64,000 nt of DNA from Hymenolepis diminuta (Eukaryota; Platyhelminthes; Cestoda; Cyclophyllidea; Hymenolepididae): contig CAADRB010000021.1 in NCBI GenBank assembly GCA_900708905.1, forward strand, positions 646,258 through 710,257. Direction: 5' to 3'. Below the pieces are notes generated by a model that was given only the letters and a program-made list of their open reading frames with translations, was not told the origin of the DNA and made no database searches. Below are positions 39,401-51,400 of the stretch, piece by piece. The position numbers were made by a program, and so were the translations under genes. The stretch's first letter is position 1; the number at the start of each line of letters is the position of its first letter.

Positions 39401-42400
39401 ACTAAAAAAGGGTTTGAAATTGTGTTAACAATAAAGTAGAAGAATCCTTGAGCCGATCTTATGGGGCATTTGCATTTTGCTACACCTCATGAATATTAGA
39501 ACAAGTGTGGTTAAACAAAAACGTCACTGTATCAATTGGCATCGACTTAGTATACGTAAACGGTATCATCGGAGCACACTCAACGCGAGTCACAGCTCAT
39601 TTCCGAGAGTTCAGACACATTCATGCAGTGAAGCACTGCAATATTTAGAGAAATGTTTAAGAGTTGAAAGATAATATAAAAGCCCCGTTAGAAGCACAGA
39701 GATCACTCTATGTGTGGACTCCGCTCTTCAGAGGGGTCCACTGATTATGATGTGGAAAACGCAAGGACATACTTTTTTACAACTGGAATGGAACAAAAAT
39801 ATAGGCATAAGCAAACCCATTAATAAAATCCAGATCTCTGTTTCTAAAAGATTTTAATCTTCAATGAGTGGAAAGTCTCTATTTTAAAAGTTTTGACACA
39901 TTAGAATAAGGGGAATTGCGAAGTAATTTAGAGGAAATGCTCAGTTTTTGTTCTTGATGATAAAAACGATACCTACCTTGTATTTAATAATTCACCAAAA
40001 GTTATGAACTGGCCTTTACATTAGTATTATGCTAAACACCATTTTAGTTAAGGAATCGGATAAGAAGAAAGAATTCAATGTCTATAGACGGAGGAGATCA
40101 GGAATAATATATCCGATGACGTACTTTTTGCTAGAAGTGGGGTTCGGGTATATGCTGAATCGTAAAGATGTCAAGGTGTTACTAGAATATGTGTGCGGAA
40201 AACCAAATAATTTCTCAGAATACTGATCAAAGAATAATTTTTGAAAACGCAAAGGGAGTCAATACATAAATTATTAACTCGATATCTGCGATAAACCACT
40301 TAATAAAATAATTATATCAGTCTAAGTACCTACGGACTGTATTATTACATTTAATAAATTTACTCTCAAAATTCAAAATGAAGCTTTGACTGTTAAAAAG
40401 CCAGAATTTTTTAAAATGTATAGTTTTAAATAAGACATTTTGATTGTAGTTTACACAACATTTCCAGACACTAGCTGCGTACTGTCAAAGATTTTGGAGT
40501 TCAACTGGCATATTTATTGGAGGTTCAAGTTTTTAGCCATTTAACTACTTGAAATCATATTTTAATAGAGATCGGAGAAACGCTGAACATCCAGTCTTTC
40601 CCTCTCCGTTTTATGAGTCTGAACAAAAAGTCCTGTCCACTTCTTTTACTTTTCATTTCAAAGCTTTTTTCAATGAGCGCTGAGCTTGCAGTGCGTTTAA
40701 TCTCTAGTCTGATTCTAGAATGTAATTTTGTATTTAAAAATGATTGGAGTTATTCCTCACTTTGAAACCGTGCAGAACGAGTAAATTTCTACCTTAATCA
40801 CTCAATGATTTAGATGGAGGGTTCCGTTAACAGGATTATTGCCACTTGTCTTAAATGCACGAACTTCATTTTATTGTTATTATTAATGTTATTAAAACAT
40901 TCAACCGAGTTCAAAAAAACATGAAAAAAATGAATTTGCTTTTCAGGTACTAGAAGTTTTGATTATCGTTCTGGAATGCTGGTAACTGGGAATGGAGTTA
41001 ATGTTACCGATTAATCAGGTAGTCCACCATTCCGTTATATTAAATCTTAAATAAAATGTTCTAGAGGTTTCCCTCCATCTTTCATACGGCTATTAGCAAC
41101 CTTGCTATACCACAACAAGCAGCCAAGAATATTCTGCTTTACCGTCAATAAACTATAATAATTTAATACAGTTAAATTGTCTTCATTTTTTTAATGGTCT
41201 CTATTATTTCCACTTAAACATGTTCCCAATTTTAAAATCTTTAATTAAATACCTATCCATTTTCTTCCACTGTCAATGATCCTCCAACCTCGTGTTGAGA
41301 GTAAATAGGGAATTCTCAGTGGAAAATAATTTGTCTATTTATTAAGAAAATATACAGAAACCTTCATTTTTCCTACTATGACCTTAAAAATTAAAATACA
41401 TGAAAATAGATATGCCATAATATTTAATGTTATGAACCTGCATCATCCCGGAGATAGAGTCCCTCTCAGATAGAATGTCGGAGAGATTTTTGGTACCAAG
41501 AACATTTCGAAGTGTAGTCGCGGCAAGTAAACGTGTTGATCGGTCCGCGTCTTCAACGTTTGTTATAGCTACCACAGGGTTATAAATTCGATAGTATACA
41601 ACAGCGTCGACTGCTACTGTCACGGAATCTTTCGTGAGGACCTAGAAGTTTCCGTAAATAGAGTATTATTGAAAAATTAGACCATTAGCTGCTTTTCAAA
41701 ACTAAGAATAAAGCCTCTTTATCAAGCAGGCCTGCATTCACACAACTCCATTAGATATGAATGGGTGCAGAATGCTCGTCATAGTTGTACAAAGTTTTCT
41801 TTGTTTTGATCGGAGAATAAAAGAACATGTGCCTAATATAAATGATAAGGATTTTGCTAAAAATTAAATGATTAGGGAAATTAGAAGATACTTGCCTTTA
41901 AGATTTCACAAAATTTCCTTCGTGCCTTTAAATAACGGCATTGCAATTTATTTTTGTTTTATGGGTCCTCTGTTCAGTAATGGTGAAAGAGTTAAATTTC
42001 TTCCATGTGTTTCCTGGCGAGCACTTCATTTGCTCTGTCGGTTTAAATTAAAATACCAGAATGTGGTGTTTTCTAAATACTGCCAACCAACTTTATTTCA
42101 GTCATTCCCGAATAGAAAGTTGTTACTCATTGAGAAGAGTATTCCGGTTTACTCTATTTAACAATAATTGTTAATTCAAAGCGTTCATCTGGTGTCTGTC
42201 TTGTAAAGTTCTTCTTTAGATTGGATTGGAAATTTGAAATAAAATACCAAGTTTCGCGTTAAAAAACTTCCAGATATTCCATTTTTTTCATTTTCGAGCT
42301 ATCTGACTCCAAATAGGGTCTTTTTCATTTGATTGACTTGCCTGCTTTTTCTCAGATAAAAAATGATTTTCGATCAGTTTTTTATATCACTTTTGTGAAG

Positions 42401-45400
42401 CTATTTCAAACAATACTTACTAAGATATTCCAAAAACACTGCACTTTTTAAAATTAATTTTTTTAAGCTGGAGGGACATTGAAAAAATTTTAAAATACTT
42501 GCCTTAACGTCCTCCATAAGTGCAATTTGAACTGGATAGACTTACCTTTTTGTTTTAAATGTATGATCCTAAAAAAGTTGCTTAAAAAAGCTTATTTATA
42601 CATATTTATTTAATTAAATTATAAATTTAAGTAAACAATGCTCAATATTTTCAATATTTACTAATTTTAAATATAAAGATGATTTTTAAATTATAAAAGT
42701 TTGATACAATATTATAAAACGCGTTGCTACTCTTAAAAAAGCCACAAAATTTTGAATAGAACGCGGTAAAACCTCACTCCAAAAGAACCTACATTTCCAT
42801 ATTCCATTTTAACGTCAATCATAATCCTCCCTGTCACAGCTCAGGTTTCATACATGAGAAGAGCTCTTATTTCTTTCATTCTTCCACTAGAAAATTATTT
42901 TAGTTGCTTTTCAATAAGGAAAAAACGATTTATTTCTTTTCGTTGTTTCATAGAAACGTCCTTTAGTTCATGCTTCAATAGTTAAACAACGTAATGTTTC
43001 TATTTATATTTGTGCATTTTCTATTAATTTAAAATTAAGTGAGTTAATATAACATTTCACAAACAATTAATAAGACTTTTAACTTGCAAACGGAGCTTTT
43101 TGTTAGATCATGAAACAATTTTCGTAAATTTTCATTTAAATTTAATTAGGTCGTTTGTTGCTTGGCTGTTAGTTATTTTTAAAATGCGGTGCATTCATTT
43201 GATTTTGCATATTTTTGTATTTCACAAACAATTGACAATACATCTGATCCGGTATCTATTTTTGAGATACTGGTAGTCATTCTGATAATATAGTATTGAA
43301 GAAGTCTCAATTCTTCAGGACCAATCATTTTACACTTCCTCAACCCCGTTCCTACATCTGCGACATTTGGAACCACGCATTTTCTCATTCAAATTATATC
43401 AAATAATCAAATAATCATCAAGTCCATCTGATCATCATAAAATAGTCAGTCAATGTTTGTTTTATAAATACGATTAGGACATAAAGATGAATAGTTTTAA
43501 ATATTGTAGTTATCAAATGGGGATCTGGGAAAAATATGAGGATACCTTTCTTGAGAGGTTCTAAAGCTCGAATTAAAAATTGTGCCTATTTGTCAATAAC
43601 ATCTTCAAGTTATTTGATATGTACATTTCTGCTGCAAAATGGTTTTCAAAATAAGTGGGGAAAATTGGACCGATTTTCATGAACGGAAATTTAAATTCTC
43701 TTGTAGCTTTATAGTCACATATTTCACGATCCCTCTCCAAGTTTTTTGCTGCTGGAAAAGAGCTAACATCTGAAATTGCGCGAGTTTAAAGAGTGAGAAA
43801 ATTCACCATTCCCATTCACCATCTTCATTTTAATCAGTAAATGAATAGCTAAATATTTAAATGTACCTGTTAATTATTAAAAAAGGACTTTATCCATACT
43901 TTTTTAATCAGATTATTGTATCAGGCATTTTTAAATTTGTAGGGAAGCAAATTCTTTAAAAGTTTGCTTACCACAATAGAATATGTTTGCATATGCCACA
44001 TAGAGAGAGTTTTAAATTAAAAAATATTTCTCTATTACTAATTAAATTAGTACTTAAGAAGATAACATTACAGCAGCTCTCGGCGAGGATATGAGCAACT
44101 TTGTTATCTGATTGGGCAGTAACGGAAAATGAGAGGGCAGGCATTAATGATTCATATGTTGCAAATATTCATATATATATATATATATAAACTCATAAAA
44201 TTTCATTTTCATTTATTGTAATTTACGAGAAGCAAGTATTTATTTTCCACGTTTAACTCCACAATTAGCTTCTCTAAAGTGATTTTAAATATTTTTCAAG
44301 GGCAAGGAAGAGGTAGAAAGGACGAGAACTCGATTTAACGAAGCCAAAATTTCCATACAATTTGCTTGAGGGAAAGCATTTAACATGAAAAATGAAGGCA
44401 AATTGCCCTCAAAATGGTGTTTTTTTCAAATTTGATTTAAGCAAGCAATTTACAGAATTAGAGCAAGTTTTCGCTAGGAACCAAGGGAGAATGAAGGTGA
44501 GATTTTACTTGTGAAGAAATTACTGCATTTCTCCAGGGTTACCATTAATAATACGTTAATTTAGGCTTAACTTTTAATATTCAAAAGTCTTTAACGTTTA
44601 ATGTTACTACAAGAAGAAAAAATGTAATTAACGTAAAAAAATTTAAATAGTGTCATTTTTTTATTACATACCAAAATTTTCTATTTTATTTATTGAATAT
44701 ACTACTATTCATTAATCAATTTCATCTAATCAGCCAATTTTAGAGACTTATTTTTATTTTTTTAAAAAGTAACACAATTAAAATATTTGAAATAGTCTTT
44801 ACTTTAAACTTAGATTAAAATTTTACAAATACCTTTAGGTGAAAGCACTGAGTACATCTTTTTGCACTTTAACGAATCAAGACAAAGCTATTGATATCAA
44901 GTAATCTTCTTCTTCATATCAACACACCTGGAAAATGTGTAGTTGATATTTGTACAGGAAGACATCTGGTGATAACAGACTTCAAACCGACAATCATCAC
45001 ATGGGTACGTGTGATTAGACATGAGTATCAGTTTTCACCAAATAGACGTGCGTATATCTTAATTTTTACTCAGGAATGTGGTTAATAATGTACCTAGGCA
45101 GAAGCATGAATCTTTCAACTGATACACATAAAATAAGTTTATATAACGTTCATGATATATAATGCAAAAGATCTAAAGAAAAATAACTGAATCAATTCTC
45201 TTACCTCCTGAGGGGGAACATCGAAGGTCACAGTTCGAAGGTCGACCTTTCGGATCATATCGAGACAGGGAACGGTAAAGAAGAGACCGGGACCTTTGGC
45301 CCCACCAGGTAGAATTCGTCCCAATCGAAATAGCACAGCCCGTTCGTATTCTGCAATCACCTGCGAAGTTCAAATTTTGCATATTATTAATCACTGATCG

Positions 45401-48400
45401 AGGAAACTATCCAAAATAATTTTCAGAGATTCACCGAAGTTCTCGGTAATTTAAAGAATTTGAGCTCAATTAATGTTTAACAAAGTCAACCAAAAATTTA
45501 ACTGATCTGATTTAGAATGGGCTACGGAGGTAAGCGGTTAAATTGAAATCTTTCGAAAAATATATGATGAATAATCAGTGTTTCATCTAGGCGGTTTTAT
45601 TAACTCTTCTCCATGGTTCCTCACTGGTACCTAGTGAATGCTCTAACTCACTTCTTCTCAATTTATTCAAGTTCACTACTGTACTTGAAATCTACAAATT
45701 TTTAATTCTGAAATCTATTCAGAAATTACAAAAAAAATAATCTGTTAGTTTACGTCATTTTGGGCTAAGAAGAGTAGTCGCGATCATATAAAGTAGTGAT
45801 TTGTAAGAAAACTAAAAATGTTGAATCACTGTCCATTTGAAAGCCTGCTACTGATGTAATGGAAAGGTAGCAGTTTTACCATTTTCCACTTCAAATAATC
45901 CCTGTTTCAATTATATTGCACACGTGTTTGCCAAAGAGTCTTCGCAAAGTGATTTTTTTAAAATTTCTTTGAGTAGGAAGCTACTATTTTTGGGGTGATT
46001 TGAGTTTATACACAAAGCATTTTCGTCAAATACCAATAAAATTTTCGCTTGATAAACGTGAACTTTATTTATTCATAGAATATCGAGGAAAAGAAGTAAA
46101 TTCTCAGACAAATTTTGAACTTCCGTATCACTTCTCATTTAATGCCTTTGATGGCCACTTATCCGGAGATGCAGTCACGCAAGTTAGATATAATATTTCA
46201 TGATTAATTTCATGAAATAGTGGACGTTTTATCCAAATACGGGTCTTTATATGAGATATCAGTGAACTGATTGTTTAAATATTAGGAGAAATATTTCGCC
46301 ACGGCTTTGCATTTTGATAAATTTGAGCATCTTTAAAATTAGTTCATTGAATTTGATATAAATAAATAATATTAACTTTAAATTGCGCTCTGCCACGTCA
46401 CTTTCAACTCTGAAATTCGGTGCTTAAAATGTTTACATTAAATTCATTTTTCAAGATTATATATTTTCAGATAGATAAATCTGTTATTCGGACTTATCTC
46501 TACTTAATGCGCATTGGTTAGATTATCTGCAAAATATAAATTAATAGTAGTATAATTATAACGCATGTTTCCTAATTTTTCTGTAATATCTAAAAGTGCT
46601 CTCATTGCTTGACGTCATGATAAACTCCCTCAGAGACACAGCGACTTGACGATGCTTAACTCTCCTCCTTTGTCTGCAAATGTCTCGGGGACCTACCAAA
46701 ACTGTTGTAATTGACTTTACAAAATATAATATAATTTTGAAATGATGTGTTCTCTCTGGCTCTTCTGGATCAATTTTGCTTAGCCGCTGATTAGGTTAGA
46801 GGGAGCAAATTACGTGGTCTCTTCTTTCAGTAAATTCAAGTAATGTAATTTAAATGAAGGAATTGATTAGAGCTTTAATATTTGATATACATTTACATTT
46901 TCAAAAAATTTCATTGACAATTTTTGAGACTAAACAGATTTTTAAGAAAACGTAACTTATTTATTGTACTTACGGTTAGAGGTTTATCAGCATGACGTTG
47001 ACCACCGGTTTGTTACTGAGACTTAATGCCAGACTTCTGAATCCAAACAATTATGTATTTATATTTCGTTACTTATTTATATCTCTCTGTTAATTGCCTC
47101 TCTTTGTAATAAAAAATGCTAAATATAAACTTAGACAAATTTTTTATTTAAATTCTTTTACTCATAAACGTTGTTGAGCGTTAGGAAATTCAAATTTTTG
47201 AACTTCAGGCGGATTTAAAAAATCAATAATATGCCGGAAAAGTAAATGACAGAAATCACCAAATTTGATACTTAATAAAAGGGAATCGTGGAGAGGTGAT
47301 AAGATTTTTACAATTTCATCAGGTTATTTTATCTACCAAACTGTCATTAAAATAAATATTTGGATCTTTTATTTATCATTGAGATATTACATACTACATC
47401 TTGCCAAGGAGAAAATGAAAGCATGCAAAATAATAAATATTTTTCCTGACGACATTAACATTTATTTTATGCTTTCCTCCGTCTTAAATTAAAAATAACA
47501 TTTAATTATGAAATTTTCTTTCCAAACTGCTGAACAATTTTCTGAGGCAACTGAATATCATTCCGGAAAGCTCCAGCGATTTTCAATTTGATTTCTCTTC
47601 TCCTCACTGCTGTTATTTTCATTGATATTTTGGGATTATAAGTTGAAATTGCATTGCATCTTAAAGAATTAAGATGAATATAATAGTTATTGTACATGGA
47701 GAACTTAGCTGATGTAAAATTTGCCCAAACGTATTACTTGTTTAAATTTATCGATTGATAGCGCGGTCAACCGGGTCAGTGGTTTATAATCTTTGTAATT
47801 TTTTTATATATCGGTCAAACGCATTCTTTCAACAAAGGACCTGCACGTTTCTCCCTTAGGGACATTATATTTGCTCATTCACAATTTTATCTCGACGATA
47901 TAGTTAGCTATTTTTATGTGCTAACATATAAAAATCGAACTAATTTTTCTCGATTTTTTTGGACGTACAAACAGGAAATCTCTCTGAAATGGCGCAGATT
48001 TTTCTCTGCTTACAAGATAAAGACTTAGTTGTCATATTTGTACTTTTCTCGGTAGACATATATAAATGTCTGCTGTATTCTCCCATGTTTTTTAAAAATG
48101 ATTTCTACTTCAGTAGATAAATGACCGTGTGTGTGAAAGTGGTAAATTCGTTCTTGTATTTTTGATTTCAAATCCTCATTATTTCGACCATTTTCACTTT
48201 GACCAAAATATTCATTGAATGAGAATTAAATACTTAGTTTCAAAAAAACTTTTAATGTAAGCTTTTTCATTCTACTATGTTATCTGCATACAAATTTGCT
48301 TCACCTCCACAATCGAAAAAGTGTGATTTATATATTTTTTGTTGAAAAAAAAAATGCAAATTAATGCTAATTTTCACTCTTGAAAAACAACAGTTAGGGA

Positions 48401-51400
48401 CAAATTTTGCACACTTTAGTCCCAAAAAGACAATATTAAAAATTTCAAAGTATAAATTATTATAAGAAAAAGAAGCATCTTGGTAGCAAATGGCGTTATA
48501 CAGAAATGTTGATTTCGAGACTAAAATTCTTCTTCCAATAAGTAAATGTTAGATTGAAAAGGATATGCTTCCTGAAAGAAACGCATATCTTATTCAAATG
48601 AATCAGATATTATAGAGCATCTCAAACGGGTTAATACGAAAGTTGTGATACAAATTTCTGGGCGGTAAATTGTCGTTTTAGCTTTCAGAGGCATAAAAGG
48701 GCTGCTTTATCATGTGATGGCTTAAATAAGGAATGCAGGAGTCTCGTACTAAGTTGGCAGTGCGTTATAGCACTGCATTAGCATGCAAAGCTGAGGGGAG
48801 GAGTAAGACTGAATGTAGAAAGTGTAATTTAATAGCTAATAATTTCACGGTGCATTATAATTACGTAGTTATAATGCAAGCAAAGTAAAGTAGGTACAAC
48901 TTCCTTTCGTGAGAATGCACCATAACTTAAGCAGCTGTAAAATAGTTAAATCACGGATAAGAAGGAAAAATTTTAGTGGATGTTGTGAACGGAGACAGAA
49001 CATCAGAAGAGTTACCGATTTTTAGATTTGGATAGTACTCTGTTTTTTTAACGTATAGTCCTCTACGTCGTGTTTCAGAATTCAAAATTTGTTTTTACTC
49101 CCTCTATTGAGGAGTAAATTCGCGTTCACGATGCTCAGTGCTTACTGATGAGTTGAATAATGGGAGATGATCGGGCATACAGTTTCGCTACATTTTTTTA
49201 TTTGAAAGTACCACGCATGATTTCAATAAAGCAGTGAAGTTCACATTGTACTGAGATGTGAACAATTATCATCATATTCTATATTGACTTCTTTTTTCTT
49301 TGATAAATATTGGCTTTCATTTTGCATTGTTCTGGTATTATAATATATTACATATTGCTTTAAGAGTGTTAAATTTTCTATATTTATATAGAATAATACA
49401 GTGTAATTAAATAAATGAAAATGTGAATCATTTCGTTAATAGAAATCATTGTCGGATTTCATGAAAAAATTTGACTAATGATTATCATAAGTGGTCAAAT
49501 GGGGAAAATAACTGGATATATTCTTGAATAAAGGTGATTGAATCAGCCCTATAATTTATCGATTTTATGAAATATGAAGGCCACGAAAGATTTATTAATA
49601 AAATTAATTCAAAAACAATGAATTATTTTAAATATTGTTAGATATGATTATCATGAAGTAAATTTACCTAATTTTTATATAAATCATTTACTTTTTATTT
49701 TGTTAAAAATAGCTTACGCTAAAACTAGATTTATGAAAATACTGATTCATTTGCATATATTTATTATTTTTCTCTTATTTCTAATTCTCGGATAAATATT
49801 ACATTACAAAACATTTAGACAAAGTGTTTGATGTATTTAGGGTCTCACGACTAAGACTGATACAATTTGTCAAAATAGATCGCTCAATTGGATTTTGCGA
49901 ATTTAGAATTTTTCTCTATAAAAATTTCTCGTTCATTATTTCTAAAGAAAAAAGTTGATCATGAAGAGCATTCATTTTTTTCATTAATTTTTATTTGGCT
50001 GCACTCATTGGAATTAAAGATATTATACTGCCACAAAATTTTCTTTCGCAAATTTAATTAAGAAGTGTAAACCCTTTGTTGTTCAATAAAATTCGAAAAA
50101 TTCAAAATGTTACTAATTACATAAATAGTTTATCAAAAGTGTTAGAGCTGCCAAATTTAAGTTTTGAAATATTTTTATTTTCTTTTACTGGTATTTTATT
50201 AACTGATGTTAATTTTTCAACCGCAAATTAGTCGCTTGTAGCTACGAGAATATGGAAACATTAAATCTAGTGGTTTATGTAAATTTTGTTTATAATTATA
50301 CTCTCGAAATTAATACGGTTCTGAATTTACTAACACTGATTTTACAAAACAGTGATGTAAGCTCTGCCATGTTTTATATACCCTTACTAGTCTCATCACT
50401 CTGCTCCTGGATGTAAAAAGATACTGAGGAATCAAGGCAATACTGCCAAATATTAAATGAAATGATCATCATGCCCTGAATGTAATTTACTTAGACTGAC
50501 TCGAGGATCCAGGAGTCGATTCATGAAAACTGAGTGTTTTGAAGTATGGAATATTAAAACGTGAGCAATACCTCATGACAAAGTGAAAACTCTGTGAATT
50601 TTCTCTGACCCTAAAATATCCGGTTATTTTACTATTTTCTCCATTCAGACTTTATGCCATGCTTAAAACATGCTACTTTTTATTTCAGTGAGTAGTCAGA
50701 AATTTGGAAGTTTTGCTATACAATATGCATCAAAGTTATGCGCACAAAATAATTGTAAATTGTTAAATAGATATTTAAAAAAATGCAAACAAGAAACGAA
50801 CCCTGATGCAAAAAAATATGGAGATAGGGAAGGTGAGCAGAATAACAAAGTAGGAGAGACCAAGAAGGATGTAACTGCAACAGCCTATGTCTTTTGTTTT
50901 CGACATCTGTCCTAAATTATAATTAGAAAAAAGTAAAAGAATAATTGAATTTCTGTAAAAATAAGGAAATTAAAATAGCAATTTCAAAAAAAGCATTTTG
51001 ATAAACTTAAGGCGGTTTTTTAATATTAAAGTTAAATTAGTGCTTCCTAAAAGTTAATTATACAAATTCTTCATTTTAAACTAGATCTTAACTTAGAAGT
51101 ATCTTTTGACAGAATTAAAATTACAGTATTACAATAGTGATTCCTCTGATCTCTTCTACTTCATTTCAAATTCCAAAGATGTCATTTGTAGTTACTGTGT
51201 GAAGGTAAATTTTCTTACGCAAAGTAAATTGAATCAAACAAAAACCTCAATTTTTTATAATAAATACTGTGAAATGTACAGATTTGAGTGTTTATTAATA
51301 AAAAATTATAGTTAATAAAAGTTAATTTGAGTCAACTTTAATGAGTTGTTCTGTGTTAAAATCAGCTAGCTGTCGTTATTAGAGACAATTTTAACTAAAT

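Noticed and set aside
42545..42590. 28-base minus-strand micro-exon between TTTTTTAG and AAAAG|GTAAGT
   Set aside because: It lies between two stomatin exons that already join perfectly; inserting 28 bases would break the frame in a conserved domain.
46970..47040. Strong minus-strand donor-like site (AACC|GTAAGT) after an acceptor-like TTCAG, considered as the missing hairpin exon
   Set aside because: All three frames between the sites contain stop codons and none is hydrophobic.
48740..48800. tRNA-like string with GCAGTGCGTTATAGC and TTAGCATGC
   Set aside because: No B box follows at the required distance and no acceptor stem forms; a weak similarity to 17735-17765 on the other strand is not enough to call a SINE.
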